Shown here piece after piece: positions 1-9,538 of a stretch of 11,509 nt of DNA. Made by a program: the position numbers and the translations under genes. Source of the stretch: Chloroflexota bacterium (lineage in GTDB: Bacteria; Chloroflexota; Dehalococcoidia; UBA2247; RBG-13-53-26); contig QMOF01000057.1 of the NCBI GenBank assembly GCA_003650185.1, positions 1 to 11,509 of the forward strand. Reading direction: 5' to 3'. The notes under the pieces were generated by a model that saw only the letters and a program-made list of their open reading frames with translations, was not told where the DNA came from and made no database searches. Numbering within the stretch: the stretch's first letter is position 1; every line of letters starts with the position of its first letter.

Positions 1-235
1 CAGAAGGGGTCTCCTACACACGACCCCCGTCCCGGCCCCTCGCGGCAGCCAGACATCGCTTTCGGTGGCTGTCAGCTCCTGACCTGACGAGGCCATCGGC
101 TGGGCGACGCGAGCAGCGCTAGGGTGGATGTGGCCCACCAGTTCGCTGATCGTCGGGGTGGAAAGGCTTCGGGTCGGATGGGGCACCCCACACCCACCCA
201 AACACCACGAGCCTGGTGTCGGGCAAGCTCGCGGT
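1..235. other. Left-edge region without a supportable gene
   Basis: No reading frame here shows a recognisable protein pattern. The short open frames are rich in Pro, His, Arg and Trp in a way typical of non-coding GC-rich DNA. There is a small inverted repeat GGGGCACCCC near 181-190, which lies downstream of the antitoxin on its strand and could contribute to termination, but it has no T-tract. I see no tRNA, insertion sequence or terminator that I can defend. Confidence 0.5.
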
Positions 236-556
236 TCAGCCATTAGGCACTGGGGACCGGGTAGTGGTCAAGCGCGTCAATTGCCGAGGCCACACGCCTG
301 CCTCTGTCCCCTGGCGTAGTCGCTCGAGTATCCACATGCGGGCAAGGGTGGTTGGGCCAATCCCAAGCTCCCGAGCTTCCTTCCTCAGTTCCTCCCACTT
401 CTCGCCCAAAAGCCGAATGGGGATTACCTTGTCCAGAGGCTTCTTCACCTCCACCTCGACGACTTCATCACCCTCGTCCCAGGCTTCACCCTGCTCGATG
501 CGCTCGCTTCCCTTATCCAGATCGGTTATCTTATCTGTCTCCCGTTGCCCCGGCAT
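236..556 (-). CDS. BrnA/CopG-like antitoxin (type II TA)
   Basis: This 106-residue protein is the probable antitoxin partner of the broken toxin gene upstream. The N-terminal 40 residues are acidic and low in complexity (many Glu and Asp). They are followed by the segment 'KVIPIRLLGEKWEELRKEA' and then 'LGIGPTTLARMWILERLRQ'. A short strand followed by two helices, with a Thr/Leu-rich turn and a Trp-containing second helix, is the ribbon-helix-helix DNA-binding pattern of CopG/BrnA antitoxins. The ATG at 556 is preceded by GAGGAGACTCT, a good Shine-Dalgarno. The start lies inside the toxin 3' end (26-bp overlap), so the two genes would be translationally coupled in the toxin-first order usual for BrnT-BrnA. 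In that family the antitoxin represses its own promoter; the GTATAC sites at 840-857 are the likely target. The tail after 'ILERLRQ' (about 30 residues) is not family-like and may be a read-on extension. Family level is reasonably sure; the BrnA name is an inference. Confidence 0.7.
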   Translation of the reverse strand: MPGQRETDKITDLDKGSERIEQGEAWDEGDEVVEVEVKKPLDKVIPIRLLGEKWEELRKEARELGIGPTTLARMWILERLRQGTEAGVWPRQLTRLTTTRSPVPNG

Positions 557-816
557 AGAGTCTCCTCTTGCTGCCTGTCATTTCCCGCGCGGTAGCTACC
601 ATCCAGTTGACCCCGCCCAGGTTCACCGGCACCACCAACAAGTAGCGTCCCGCTCCGCTCTGGCCAAGAACCTTGTATAGCCCCCTCCCTTCCTCTTCTA
701 ACGTGCCGCTTGTCTGAGAGGCAGACCTCCTCAACTTCAGTGAAGGAAACGTTGTGCTTCGATTCAATCTTGTCCAGGACGTGGTCATCGATTTCCAGAC
801 ACTCTATGCGCAGCAC
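531..816 (-). pseudogene. BrnT-like toxin gene with a one-base frameshift
   Basis: The first frame starts at GTG 816 and reads 'MLRIECLEIDDHVLDKIESK', then 'HNVSFTEVEEVCLSD' and 'KRHVRRGREG'. It then loses family character. Skipping one G in the run of five G (C on the given strand at 681-685) joins it to a second frame reading 'LYKVLGQSGAGRYLLVVPV', then 'NWMVATAREMTGSKRRLY', ending at 531. The joined product is 94 residues. It has the BrnT-like layout: an N-terminal 'KH.VSF.EVEEV' helix, a central 'GRYLLVV' strand and a C-terminal 'ATAREMT..KRR.Y' strand-helix. BrnT toxins are RelE-fold ribonucleases that block translation. The GTG at 816 sits 7 nt after AAGGAG and fits better than the TTG at 819. 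As written, the gene makes a 97- or 96-residue protein with a scrambled second half and is probably inactive. A homopolymer sequencing error, transcriptional slippage or a programmed +1 shift are alternatives. Confidence 0.72.
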
Positions 817-837
817 CAATCCTCTCCTTCAATCATG

Positions 838-866
838 AGTGTATACAAGGTGTATACGTCTGTCAG
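838..866 (-). promoter_or_regulatory. Probable TA promoter and operator (two GTATAC half-sites)
   Basis: TGTATAC occurs at 840-846 and again at 851-857, separated by AAGG. GTATAC is itself a perfect palindrome, so the pair reads as both a direct and an inverted repeat. On the toxin strand, CTGACA (861-866) and TACACT (838-843) are separated by 17 nt and could be the -35 and -10 boxes; the half-sites would lie in the spacer and over the -10. This is the position expected for the operator of a self-repressing toxin-antitoxin operon with a ribbon-helix-helix antitoxin. The repeat is directly visible; the binding role is inferred. The promoter boxes are weak, and the resulting leader would be very short. 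Confidence 0.5.
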
Positions 867-889
867 GCGACATCCAACACTGGAAGCTC

Positions 890-919
890 GCCCGTTGATG
901 GGGCAAGGTGAGAACGGGC
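890..919. repeat. Inverted repeat, 7-bp stem with 16-nt loop
   Basis: GCCCGTT at 890-896 pairs perfectly with AACGGGC at 913-919. It is the first of three inverted repeats within 125 bases upstream of the toxin-antitoxin pair. There is no T-tract, so it is not a classical terminator. The function is unknown. Confidence 0.4.
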
Positions 920-952
920 CCTGCCGAAGGATGGGTATGGGCGAACAGTGAA

Positions 953-977
953 GTGGGTTTCGCTGCGCGAAACCCAC
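953..977. repeat. Near-perfect palindrome, 11-bp stem
   Basis: GTGGGTTTCGC (953-963) and GCGAAACCCAC (967-977) form an 11-bp perfect stem with a TGC loop. It resembles short extragenic palindromes of the REP type that recur in many bacterial genomes, but only one copy lies in this window. No T-run follows on either strand, so intrinsic termination is not clearly supported. Confidence 0.6.
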
Positions 978-989
978 CAGTTTGCGGTA

Positions 990-1013
990 GTCGGGGTCGT
1001 CCCTGACCTCGAC
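990..1013. repeat. Inverted repeat, 9-bp stem with 6-nt loop
   Basis: GTCGGGGTC (990-998) pairs with GACCTCGAC (1005-1013) through nine positions, one of them a G-T wobble, around the loop GTCCCT. It lies 12 nt after the 953-977 palindrome, so the two make a tandem hairpin block. Neither has a poly-T tail. Confidence 0.45.
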
Positions 1014-1402
1014 AGCTTGCCAGCGCGCGTCGGGCTCGAGACGCCCCCGATTACCGGACTATCTTAGGTGGTACATGGTTGTGTGCGTCAGCCTTGGTCA
1101 GGCATCCCCAGTGTCCAGTCGGTGGGTGGGCAATAGAGCATGGCGCCTCACCAGCACCCACAAGCTCGAAGCCTCTCGCTTGTGGGCAGCACCCGCTCTC
1201 GCTTTGATTCTCAGCTTGATGCACCAACCTATGGGTGGGACTTGACCACCGAGGTGGCCGGCTTGGCCGAGGCGATTGTTGAGGCAGTCCTCGATAGGGC
1301 CAATTGGTAGGGCAACCTCTTCTGCGGGTCGTGACTACTTGCCTTGCCGTCACGACTCAGAGGCACCGCAACCGCAAGGTGGGTTTCACCCATACCAAGC
1401 TC

Positions 1403-1427
1403 AGACAGGTCTTTAGACCTGTACCTA
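1403..1427 (-). repeat. Dispersed hairpin repeat, copy C (partial)
   Basis: The core ACAGGTCTTTAGACCTGT at 1405-1422 is a perfect palindrome. Read on the minus strand with its flank (GTAGGTACAGGTC...), it matches the left half of the repeat at 5761-5826 at 18 of 25 positions. The second hairpin of the full repeat is not present. It lies about 35-55 nt downstream of the carboxyltransferase stop codon on that gene's strand, so it could also end or stabilise the operon transcript. No T-tract is present. Confidence 0.5.
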
Positions 1428-1459
1428 CGGCACATTGTCTCGATTCGGCTGCGGGCGTG

Positions 1460-3010
1460 CTACAGCGGTATGTTCCCGTGCTTCTTAGGTGGGAGGGACT
1501 CTGACTTGGTGGCCAGCATGTCCAGGGCCCTGATCAGCTTGGGCCGCGTATCCCTCGGATCGATGACGTCATCGATGTACCCCTTGGAGGCCGCCACATA
1601 GGGATTGGCGAACCTCTCACGGTACTCGCCGATCAGCTTCAGGCGTGTCTCGTCGGGGTTCTCTGAGTTGGCAATCTCGCTCCGGAAGATGATGTTCACC
1701 GCCCCCTCGGGGCCCATTACTGCGATCTCCGCCGTGGGCCAGGCGTAGTTGATGTCGCCCCTGAGACCCCGGCTGCTCATCACCACGTAAGCGCCTCCGT
1801 ACGCCTTCCGCGTGATCACGCTCACCTTGGGGACAGTGGCTTCGGCGTAGGCATAAAGAAACTTGGCCCCGTGCCTGATGATACCGCCGAACTCCTGGTC
1901 AGTGCCCGGCATGTACCCCGGGACATCGACGAAGGTCACTATGGGGATGTTGAAGCAATCGCAGAAGCGGACGAACCGGGCCCCTTTGTCCGACGCGTTG
2001 ATATCGATAACGCCAGCCAGGTGCATAGGCTGCTGGGCCACGATGCCTACAGCCTGCCCACCCAGGCTGGCAAAGCCCACGACCAGGCTGGAAGCGAAAT
2101 GCTGGTGCACCTCCATGAAGTTGCCATCGTCCACCACCCGGGTGATGATGTCCTTCATATTGTACACCTTGTTCGGCTGGTCGGGGACGATATTGAGCAA
2201 TTCCTCGTCCCGCCTCTCCGGGTCGTCGTCGGTGTCTATCCAGGGCGGCTCACTCACGTTGCTCTGGGGCAGGAAGCTGAGCAGGCGGCGCACCATCTCC
2301 AGCGCCTCCCTATCGCTATCAGCCACGAAGTGACAGTTGCCGCTCCTCCTGGCGTGGACCATCGCCCCGCCTAGCTCCTCGTGGGTGATCTCTTCACCAC
2401 ACACTGCCTTGATCACGTCAGGCCCGGTGATGTACATCTGTCCGGAGCCCTTCACCATAAAGATGAAGTCAGTGATGGCCGGGGAGTAGACAGCGCCCCC
2501 GGCTGTCGGCCCCATGACCACCGATATCTGGGGTACCACACCCGAGTAGATGGTGTTCCGATAGAAGATTTCCCCGTAACCCTTGAGGCTGTCCACCCCC
2601 TCCTGGATGCGGGCGCCGCCCGAGTCCAGCAGGCCGATGCACGGGGCGCCTGTCTTCGCCGCCATGTCCATCACCTTGCAGATCTTCTCCGACGCCACTA
2701 GCGACAGCGTCCCGCCGATCACAGTGAAGTCCTGGGCATAGACGAACACCAGGCGACCATCGATGGTGCCGTAGCCTGTCACCACCGAGTCCCCCAGGAT
2801 CTTCTGCTTGTCCAGGCCAAACTCGGTGGCCCGGTGGGTCATGAACGGGTCAAGCTCCTCGAAGGTGCCCTCGTCCAGCAGCAGGTCTATCCTCTCTCGA
2901 GCAGTGAGCTTGTTCTTGGCATGCTGGGCTTCGATGCGCTTGGCTCCGCCGCCTTGCTTTGCCTCATCTCTGAGTCTGGCGAGATGCTCTACCTTCTCTT
3001 CGATAGACAT
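1460..3010 (-). CDS. Acyl-CoA carboxyltransferase (propionyl-CoA carboxylase beta / methylmalonyl-CoA decarboxylase alpha)
   Basis: A complete 516-residue carboxyltransferase. Enzymes of this family move CO2 between carboxybiotin and the alpha carbon of propionyl-CoA (or the reverse, from methylmalonyl-CoA) in the cytoplasm. The N-terminal crotonase-like half contains 'LLDSGGARIQEG' (127-138) and 'GPTAGGAVYSPA' (167-178). The C-terminal half contains 'VPGYMPGTDQE' (363-373) and 'YGGAYVVMSSR' (404-414). These glycine-rich turns form the CoA and biotin oxyanion pockets. The protein ends 'LPPKKHGNIPL', the standard tail of the family. Asp419 in 'GDINYAWPTAE' aligns with the Asp that favours propionyl-CoA over acetyl-CoA in actinobacterial PccB, as I recall it. 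ATG 3010 follows a strong GGAGAGGAG; the open frame continues upstream, but that part lies in valS. No biotin carboxylase, biotin carrier or decarboxylase membrane subunit is in the window, so carboxylase versus decarboxylase cannot be decided. It lies 46 nt after valS and is probably cotranscribed. Confidence 0.93.
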   Translation of the reverse strand: MSIEEKVEHLARLRDEAKQGGGAKRIEAQHAKNKLTARERIDLLLDEGTFEELDPFMTHRATEFGLDKQKILGDSVVTGYGTIDGRLVFVYAQDFTVIGGTLSLVASEKICKVMDMAAKTGAPCIGLLDSGGARIQEGVDSLKGYGEIFYRNTIYSGVVPQISVVMGPTAGGAVYSPAITDFIFMVKGSGQMYITGPDVIKAVCGEEITHEELGGAMVHARRSGNCHFVADSDREALEMVRRLLSFLPQSNVSEPPWIDTDDDPERRDEELLNIVPDQPNKVYNMKDIITRVVDDGNFMEVHQHFASSLVVGFASLGGQAVGIVAQQPMHLAGVIDINASDKGARFVRFCDCFNIPIVTFVDVPGYMPGTDQEFGGIIRHGAKFLYAYAEATVPKVSVITRKAYGGAYVVMSSRGLRGDINYAWPTAEIAVMGPEGAVNIIFRSEIANSENPDETRLKLIGEYRERFANPYVAASKGYIDDVIDPRDTRPKLIRALDMLATKSESLPPKKHGNIPL

Positions 3011-3056
3011 TGCTCTTTCTCCTCTCCTTGCGCGTAGTCGGTTGGGGCCTTCGCTT

Positions 3057-5708
<2,652 letters not shown>

Positions 5709-5760
5709 ATCTTTACACTACACTTCGCTCAGACTCAACTTGCATGGGCACACCCGGCTT

Positions 5761-5826
5761 TGTAGGGACAGGCCTTCCGGTCTGTCAGCCCGAGGTCTCG
5801 GACAGGGCTCAAGCCCTGCCACTACA
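5761..5826 (+). repeat. Dispersed hairpin repeat, copy A
   Basis: This roughly 66-bp unit has two hairpins. GACAGGC...GTCTGTC (5767-5786, one G-T wobble) is followed by CAGGGCT-CA-AGCCCTG (5803-5818). The ends TGTAG (5761-5765) and CTACA (5822-5826) are inverted, and TGTAGGGACAGG matches the reverse complement of the right end at 10 of 12 positions, giving a small MITE-like unit. It aligns with copy B at about 48 of 59 positions with one gap. The TAG stop of coaBC lies inside the right end. It fills most of the gap before valS. Confidence 0.65.
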
Positions 5827-7024
5827 TCTTCTTCGCAGCTAGTATATCAGCCACCCTGTCCAGTATCCTGTGGGCCACTCCCGGCTTCGGCAGCAGGGGC
5901 AACTCCTCCTGGTTTCCTTTTCCGTCAATGAGCACCACCCTGTTGGTATCGACATCGAAGCCACTATCTGCAGCAGTGATGTCATTGGCCACTATCAGAT
6001 CGAGGCCTTTCTCCTTCAGCTTGGCGACAGCATTCTTGACCAGGTCCTCGCTTTCGGCAGCAAACCCCACCTTGACCAACCCCCCTTTGACCTCGCTGAG
6101 AATATCGGGAGTCCTGACCAGTTCCAGCGTCATATCCGCTGCCGACTCCTTCTTGATCTTGGTCTTGCCCGCGTTAGCCGGGCGATAGTCCGCCACGGCG
6201 GCCGCCATAATCAGAACGTCAGCCGTGGACACGGCATCGAGGACCGCCTGGCGCATCTCGAGGGCCGTCTGAACATGCACCGTCTCCACACCCACAGGCT
6301 CGGCCAGTGACGTCGGGGCACTGATCAGGGTGACCTCTGCGCCGCGGTCTCGCGCTGCCTCCGCCAGGGCATAGCCCATCTTGCCTGAGCTGCGATTGCC
6401 GATGTGGCGCACCGGGTCGATCGGCTCCTGGGTGCCTCCTGCCGTAACCACGACGCATTTTCCTGCCAGGTCGCCCCCGCTTCCCAGCACCTGCTGAATA
6501 GTGCCCAGGATACGCTCCGTATCGGCCAGCCGCCCCGCACCCGTCGCCCCACAGGCCATGGCTCCGTAGCCGGGCTCCACCACGCGGAAACCCCTGGCCC
6601 GAAGCCGCTCCAGGTTCTCCTGGGTGATCGGGTTCTCCCACATGTTTACGTTCATTGCCGGGGCCAGGATGACAGGGGCCCTGGTAGCCAGCACGGTGCA
6701 GCACAACAGGTCATCCGCAATGCCTGCTGCCAGCCTGGCAATGATGTCGGCTGTTGCCGGGGCGATGGCTATCACGTCGGCCCGCTCCGCCAGCGCGATA
6801 TGCTCTATTTCATACTCCGTGGGGGCATTGAACATGCTGCTGCTTACCGGCCGGTGAGTAATGCTGCGGAAGGTCAGCGGGGCAATGAACTCGGTAGCTG
6901 CCCTGGTCATGACCACGTCCACTGCCGCGCCAGCCTGCGTCAGCTTGCTGGCCAAGTCGGCTGCCTTGTATGCCGCAATGCTGCCGGTTACCCCTAGCAC
7001 GACACTCTTGTCACGGAGCACCAT
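5822..7024 (-). CDS. coaBC: Bifunctional phosphopantothenoylcysteine decarboxylase / phosphopantothenate--cysteine ligase
   Basis: This 400-residue cytoplasmic flavoprotein catalyses two steps of coenzyme A synthesis: CTP-dependent joining of cysteine to 4'-phosphopantothenate, then FMN-dependent decarboxylation to 4'-phosphopantetheine. The N-terminal CoaC half shows 'GVTGSIAAYKAADL' (11-24), the active-site His75 in 'IEHIAL', Asn125 in 'APAMNVNMW', and Cys158 in 'GAMACGATGAGR'. The C-terminal CoaB half shows 'VTAGGTQEPIDPVRHIGNRS' (193-212, with Asn210), 'MAAAVADYRP' (273-282) and Lys289 in 'KTKIKK'. These residues fall at the same numbers as the catalytic residues known for the E. coli enzyme, which supports the ATG at 7024. 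That start follows CAGGAAG. It is 29 nt downstream of coaX, so consecutive CoA-pathway genes sit together. The stop codon and the terminal sequence lie at the edge of dispersed repeat copy A. Confidence 0.97.
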   Translation of the reverse strand: MVLRDKSVVLGVTGSIAAYKAADLASKLTQAGAAVDVVMTRAATEFIAPLTFRSITHRPVSSSMFNAPTEYEIEHIALAERADVIAIAPATADIIARLAAGIADDLLCCTVLATRAPVILAPAMNVNMWENPITQENLERLRARGFRVVEPGYGAMACGATGAGRLADTERILGTIQQVLGSGGDLAGKCVVVTAGGTQEPIDPVRHIGNRSSGKMGYALAEAARDRGAEVTLISAPTSLAEPVGVETVHVQTALEMRQAVLDAVSTADVLIMAAAVADYRPANAGKTKIKKESAADMTLELVRTPDILSEVKGGLVKVGFAAESEDLVKNAVAKLKEKGLDLIVANDITAADSGFDVDTNRVVLIDGKGNQEELPLLPKPGVAHRILDRVADILAAKKM

Positions 7025-7053
7025 ATCTTCCTGCCAGCCTGTTCGCCCGACCG

Positions 7054-7854
7054 TCAGTCTTCCTTTCTCTCTTCCTTCACGCCTGGCTGGTGCTTGTTCA
7101 TCTCGTGCACCAGCTCAAGCCCAACCAGCGTAAGGTGCTTGTTAACTTCCCGGATGACAGGTGTCTCCCTGGCAATCACGTCGGCCCACCCACCGGTGGC
7201 GATCACGGTAGCCTTCTCGCCGAGCTCCTTTTCCAGGCGGGCCACCAGACCCTCAACCAGCGCAGTATAGCCAAAGATGACCCCTGACTGCATGGCGCTG
7301 ACTGTATTCTTTCCAAGAGCGTGCGGTGGACGGGTCAGCTCTATGCGCGGTAGCCGGGCGGTGCGCGTGTAGAGTGCCTCGGTGGCCATTTCCACGCCGG
7401 GTGCGATGGCGCCACCGAGGTAGTCTCCCTGCTTGGATATGACGTCGAATGTGGTGGCGGTGCCCATGTCGATCACAATAGCCGGGCCGCCGTAGAGGCG
7501 GTAAGCCGCCGCCGCATTGACAATCCGGTCGGGCCCGGCCTCCCGAGGATTGTCCAGGCAGATACGTACACCCGTTTTCACCCCCGGCCCCACCACCAGC
7601 GGCGCGATTCCCAGGTAGCGCTGGCATAGCTCCTGGAACACGGGCACCAGCGGAGGAACCACGCTACAGATAATGGCCTCCGTTATGTCGCCTTTCTCCA
7701 CGTCGTGGTAGGGAAGCAGGTTGAACAGTAGAGACGCATACTCATCTGCCGTCCGGTGGATGCTTGTGGCCGTAAACAGAGAGGCCCTGAACTGACCGTC
7801 CTCGAAGATGCCGAAAGCTATCTGAGAGTTGCCTACATCGATGGCCAGCAACAT
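7054..7854 (-). CDS. coaX: Type III pantothenate kinase
   Basis: A complete 266-residue CoaX, which phosphorylates pantothenate with ATP in the first step of coenzyme A synthesis. Type III enzymes belong to the acetate/sugar kinase (ASKHA) fold and are not feedback-inhibited by CoA. The phosphate-1 loop is 'AIDVGNSQIAFGIF' (4-17), the 'GPDRIVNAAAA' motif spans 107-117, and the phosphate-2 motif is 'VIDMGTATTFDVI' (127-139). 'GGAIAPGVEMATEAL' and 'GVIFGYTALVEGL' further identify the family. The last 15 residues are charged and variable. The ATG at 7854 is one base past the nnr stop (TAG-A-ATG), with the weak ribosome site GGTGGGG inside nnr, so translation is probably coupled to nnr. The next gene, coaBC, takes the pathway forward. 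Confidence 0.96.
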   Translation of the reverse strand: MLLAIDVGNSQIAFGIFEDGQFRASLFTATSIHRTADEYASLLFNLLPYHDVEKGDITEAIICSVVPPLVPVFQELCQRYLGIAPLVVGPGVKTGVRICLDNPREAGPDRIVNAAAAYRLYGGPAIVIDMGTATTFDVISKQGDYLGGAIAPGVEMATEALYTRTARLPRIELTRPPHALGKNTVSAMQSGVIFGYTALVEGLVARLEKELGEKATVIATGGWADVIARETPVIREVNKHLTLVGLELVHEMNKHQPGVKEERKED

Positions 7855-7855
7855 T

Positions 7856-9436
7856 CTATGACCCCACCGACTCCAGCCCAGAGCCCCCTTCCTTGATCCT
7901 CTTGATAATCACAGGCAAGACGTCCAGCAGGTCACTGGCTATCATCCCGGCATCGCCTATCTGCCGCCGCACCACCTCCCCTGCCTGGCCGTGCAAAAAC
8001 ACCCCAGCCACAGCAGCATCGAACGGGGAAAGCCCCTGCGCTGCCAAGCCAGCGATAGCCCCAGCAAGCACATCTCCGGTCCCGGCCGAGGCGAGTCCCG
8101 GGTTGGCCGATGGGTTGACCCTGACCCTGCCGTCCGGGGCGGCCACCAGAGTATAGGCCCCCTTGAGAATGACCGTCTTGTGCCACCTGGCTGCTGCTTC
8201 GGCGGCCACCTGCATGCGATTGGACTGTATCTCCTGGACTGACAGGCCGGTGAGCCTGGACATCTCGCCGGGATGCGGGGTAAGCACAGCGTCCGGGGCT
8301 AGCCTTTCCCACCATTGCGGGATTGTGGCCAGAATATTCAGCCCGTCGGCATCGATCACCAGAGCAGGCAGGTCTGGCGTAGAGAACAGCGTAGACTGCA
8401 CGAACTGCGTCGCGGAAGGGGTCCGCCCCAGGCCGCATCCTAGGAGGAGCACACTGTAGTCAGCCAACTGGGAGCGCAGTGTCTCGGCTGCGTCAGCCGC
8501 CACGATACCCGGCTCTGCCTCCGGCAGCGGCGCGTACGTCACCTCGGTTAGCTTGGAGGCCATGACCGGCTGGAGGCTGCGGGCGGTGGCCAGTGTTACC
8601 AGCCCGGTCCCCACCCTGATGGCGGCGGTGCAGGCCAGATAGACGGCGCCGATGTAGTTGACGGAGCCTCCGGCGACCATCACCCTGCCAAACGTCCCTT
8701 TGTTGGCGTCCGGCGGCCGCTGCGGCAGCAGCGGCCGCACACCCTCCGGGGTGACGGTCTCTGTAACTACATCCTCGGCCAATCGCGGCGGTATGCCGAT
8801 TCCGGCCACCACCAGCTTGCCCAGCGTAGCGGCGCCAGGGAAAAGGTAGAGACCGTGCTTGGGATAGCCGAGGGTGACAGTGAGGTCCGCTGGCAGACAG
8901 GCACTGTCTACCGCACCGGTGTCAGCATCAAGCCCAGAGGGCAAGTCCAGGGCTACTATCTGTAGGGCACTGTTCTTCGCCTTCGCCTCCCTCAGCCTGG
9001 CCAGCACGTATTGAGCGTCACCTTCGAGGGGCCTGGCCCTGCCAGTGCCGAACAAGGCGTCAATGGCAATGTCCAGGGACGGGACGAGGCCTTCCAGGTC
9101 GGCCATGCTCCCCGGTTCACCAGCCACCATGATGTGCATATCTCTCTGGCGCACCAGTTGGAAGTTCCGGTCTGATTCCGGACGTGGCTTGAGCAGGAAG
9201 AGGTGAACATCCGCGCCCCAGTCATGAAGGTGCCGCGCCGCCACCAGGCCGTCGCCCCCGTTATTCCCGGGCCCGACCAGCACCAGGATGGGACGCCCGG
9301 CTACGCTGCCGACCCAACTCTCCACCTCACGGGCCACTGCCAGACCAGCGTTCTCCATCAGTATCTCCCAGGATACGCCCATCTCGGCGGCCTGCTTCTC
9401 GATGTCGCGCATCTGCTGGACAGTGACTACCTTCAC
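7856..9436 (-). CDS. nnr: Bifunctional NAD(P)HX epimerase / ADP- or ATP-dependent NAD(P)HX dehydratase
   Basis: This 526-residue repair enzyme restores hydrated NADH and NADPH (NAD(P)HX). The N-terminal YjeF-type epimerase domain (about 1-215) has 'MENAGLAVAREVE' and 'VGPGNNGGDGLVAARHL' (54-70), then 'DALFGTG' and 'ALDLPSGLDADTGA'. The C-terminal ribokinase-fold dehydratase domain (about 225-526) has 'KGTFGRVMVAGG', 'IDADGLNIL', 'LTPHPGE' (385-391), 'ILKGAYTLV' and 'NPGLASAGTGDVLAG' (445-459). Both halves appear complete. I chose GTG 9436, giving 'MKVVTVQQMRDIE', because it follows AGGAG at about 8 nt and begins at the usual family N-terminus. The open frame extends to 9568, but those 44 codons are not family-like and overlap the promoter. 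It is the first gene of the leftward operon, ahead of coaX and coaBC. Confidence 0.95.
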   Translation of the reverse strand: MKVVTVQQMRDIEKQAAEMGVSWEILMENAGLAVAREVESWVGSVAGRPILVLVGPGNNGGDGLVAARHLHDWGADVHLFLLKPRPESDRNFQLVRQRDMHIMVAGEPGSMADLEGLVPSLDIAIDALFGTGRARPLEGDAQYVLARLREAKAKNSALQIVALDLPSGLDADTGAVDSACLPADLTVTLGYPKHGLYLFPGAATLGKLVVAGIGIPPRLAEDVVTETVTPEGVRPLLPQRPPDANKGTFGRVMVAGGSVNYIGAVYLACTAAIRVGTGLVTLATARSLQPVMASKLTEVTYAPLPEAEPGIVAADAAETLRSQLADYSVLLLGCGLGRTPSATQFVQSTLFSTPDLPALVIDADGLNILATIPQWWERLAPDAVLTPHPGEMSRLTGLSVQEIQSNRMQVAAEAAARWHKTVILKGAYTLVAAPDGRVRVNPSANPGLASAGTGDVLAGAIAGLAAQGLSPFDAAVAGVFLHGQAGEVVRRQIGDAGMIASDLLDVLPVIIKRIKEGGSGLESVGS

Positions 9437-9538
9437 AACTCTGTCTCCTGATCGGGATGCAGCAATAATCGGTGACGTGGAGCCACAGAACCAGTAGGCC
9501 GACCGTGCGCCCTGCTTGCCCCACGTTGCCTGGCGCCA

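Larger units (their letters stand above)
878..1459. other. Non-coding region between the TA pair and the carboxyltransferase gene
   Basis: About 580 bases carry no gene I can support. The open frames here have no recognisable motif. The region contains inverted repeats at 890-919, 953-977 and 990-1013, and a reverse-oriented copy of the dispersed hairpin repeat at 1403-1427, each listed separately. The stretch 1014-1400 shows no RNA gene or mobile element that I can identify. One 43-codon frame at 1182-1310 on the plus strand has protein-like composition but no recognisable identity. Confidence 0.55.

Noticed and set aside
1182..1310. Short plus-strand frame ending 'WDLTTEVAGLAEAIVEAVLD' plus a few residues
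   Set aside because: It looks protein-like in composition and could be a gene remnant, but it is only 43 codons, has no clear ribosome site and I cannot place it in a family.
890..1430. Possible CRISPR array or tRNA in the hairpin-rich region
   Set aside because: The inverted repeats differ from one another and are not regularly spaced, so there is no array. No cloverleaf with a T-arm pattern was found.
1229..1435. Minus-strand frame with 'SELGMGETHLAVAVPLS'
   Set aside because: It has no start signal or family match and crosses repeat copy C; treated as chance.
1871..2374. Plus-strand open frame of 167 codons opposite the carboxyltransferase gene
   Set aside because: It mirrors the coding strand of a conserved enzyme; no independent motifs were seen.
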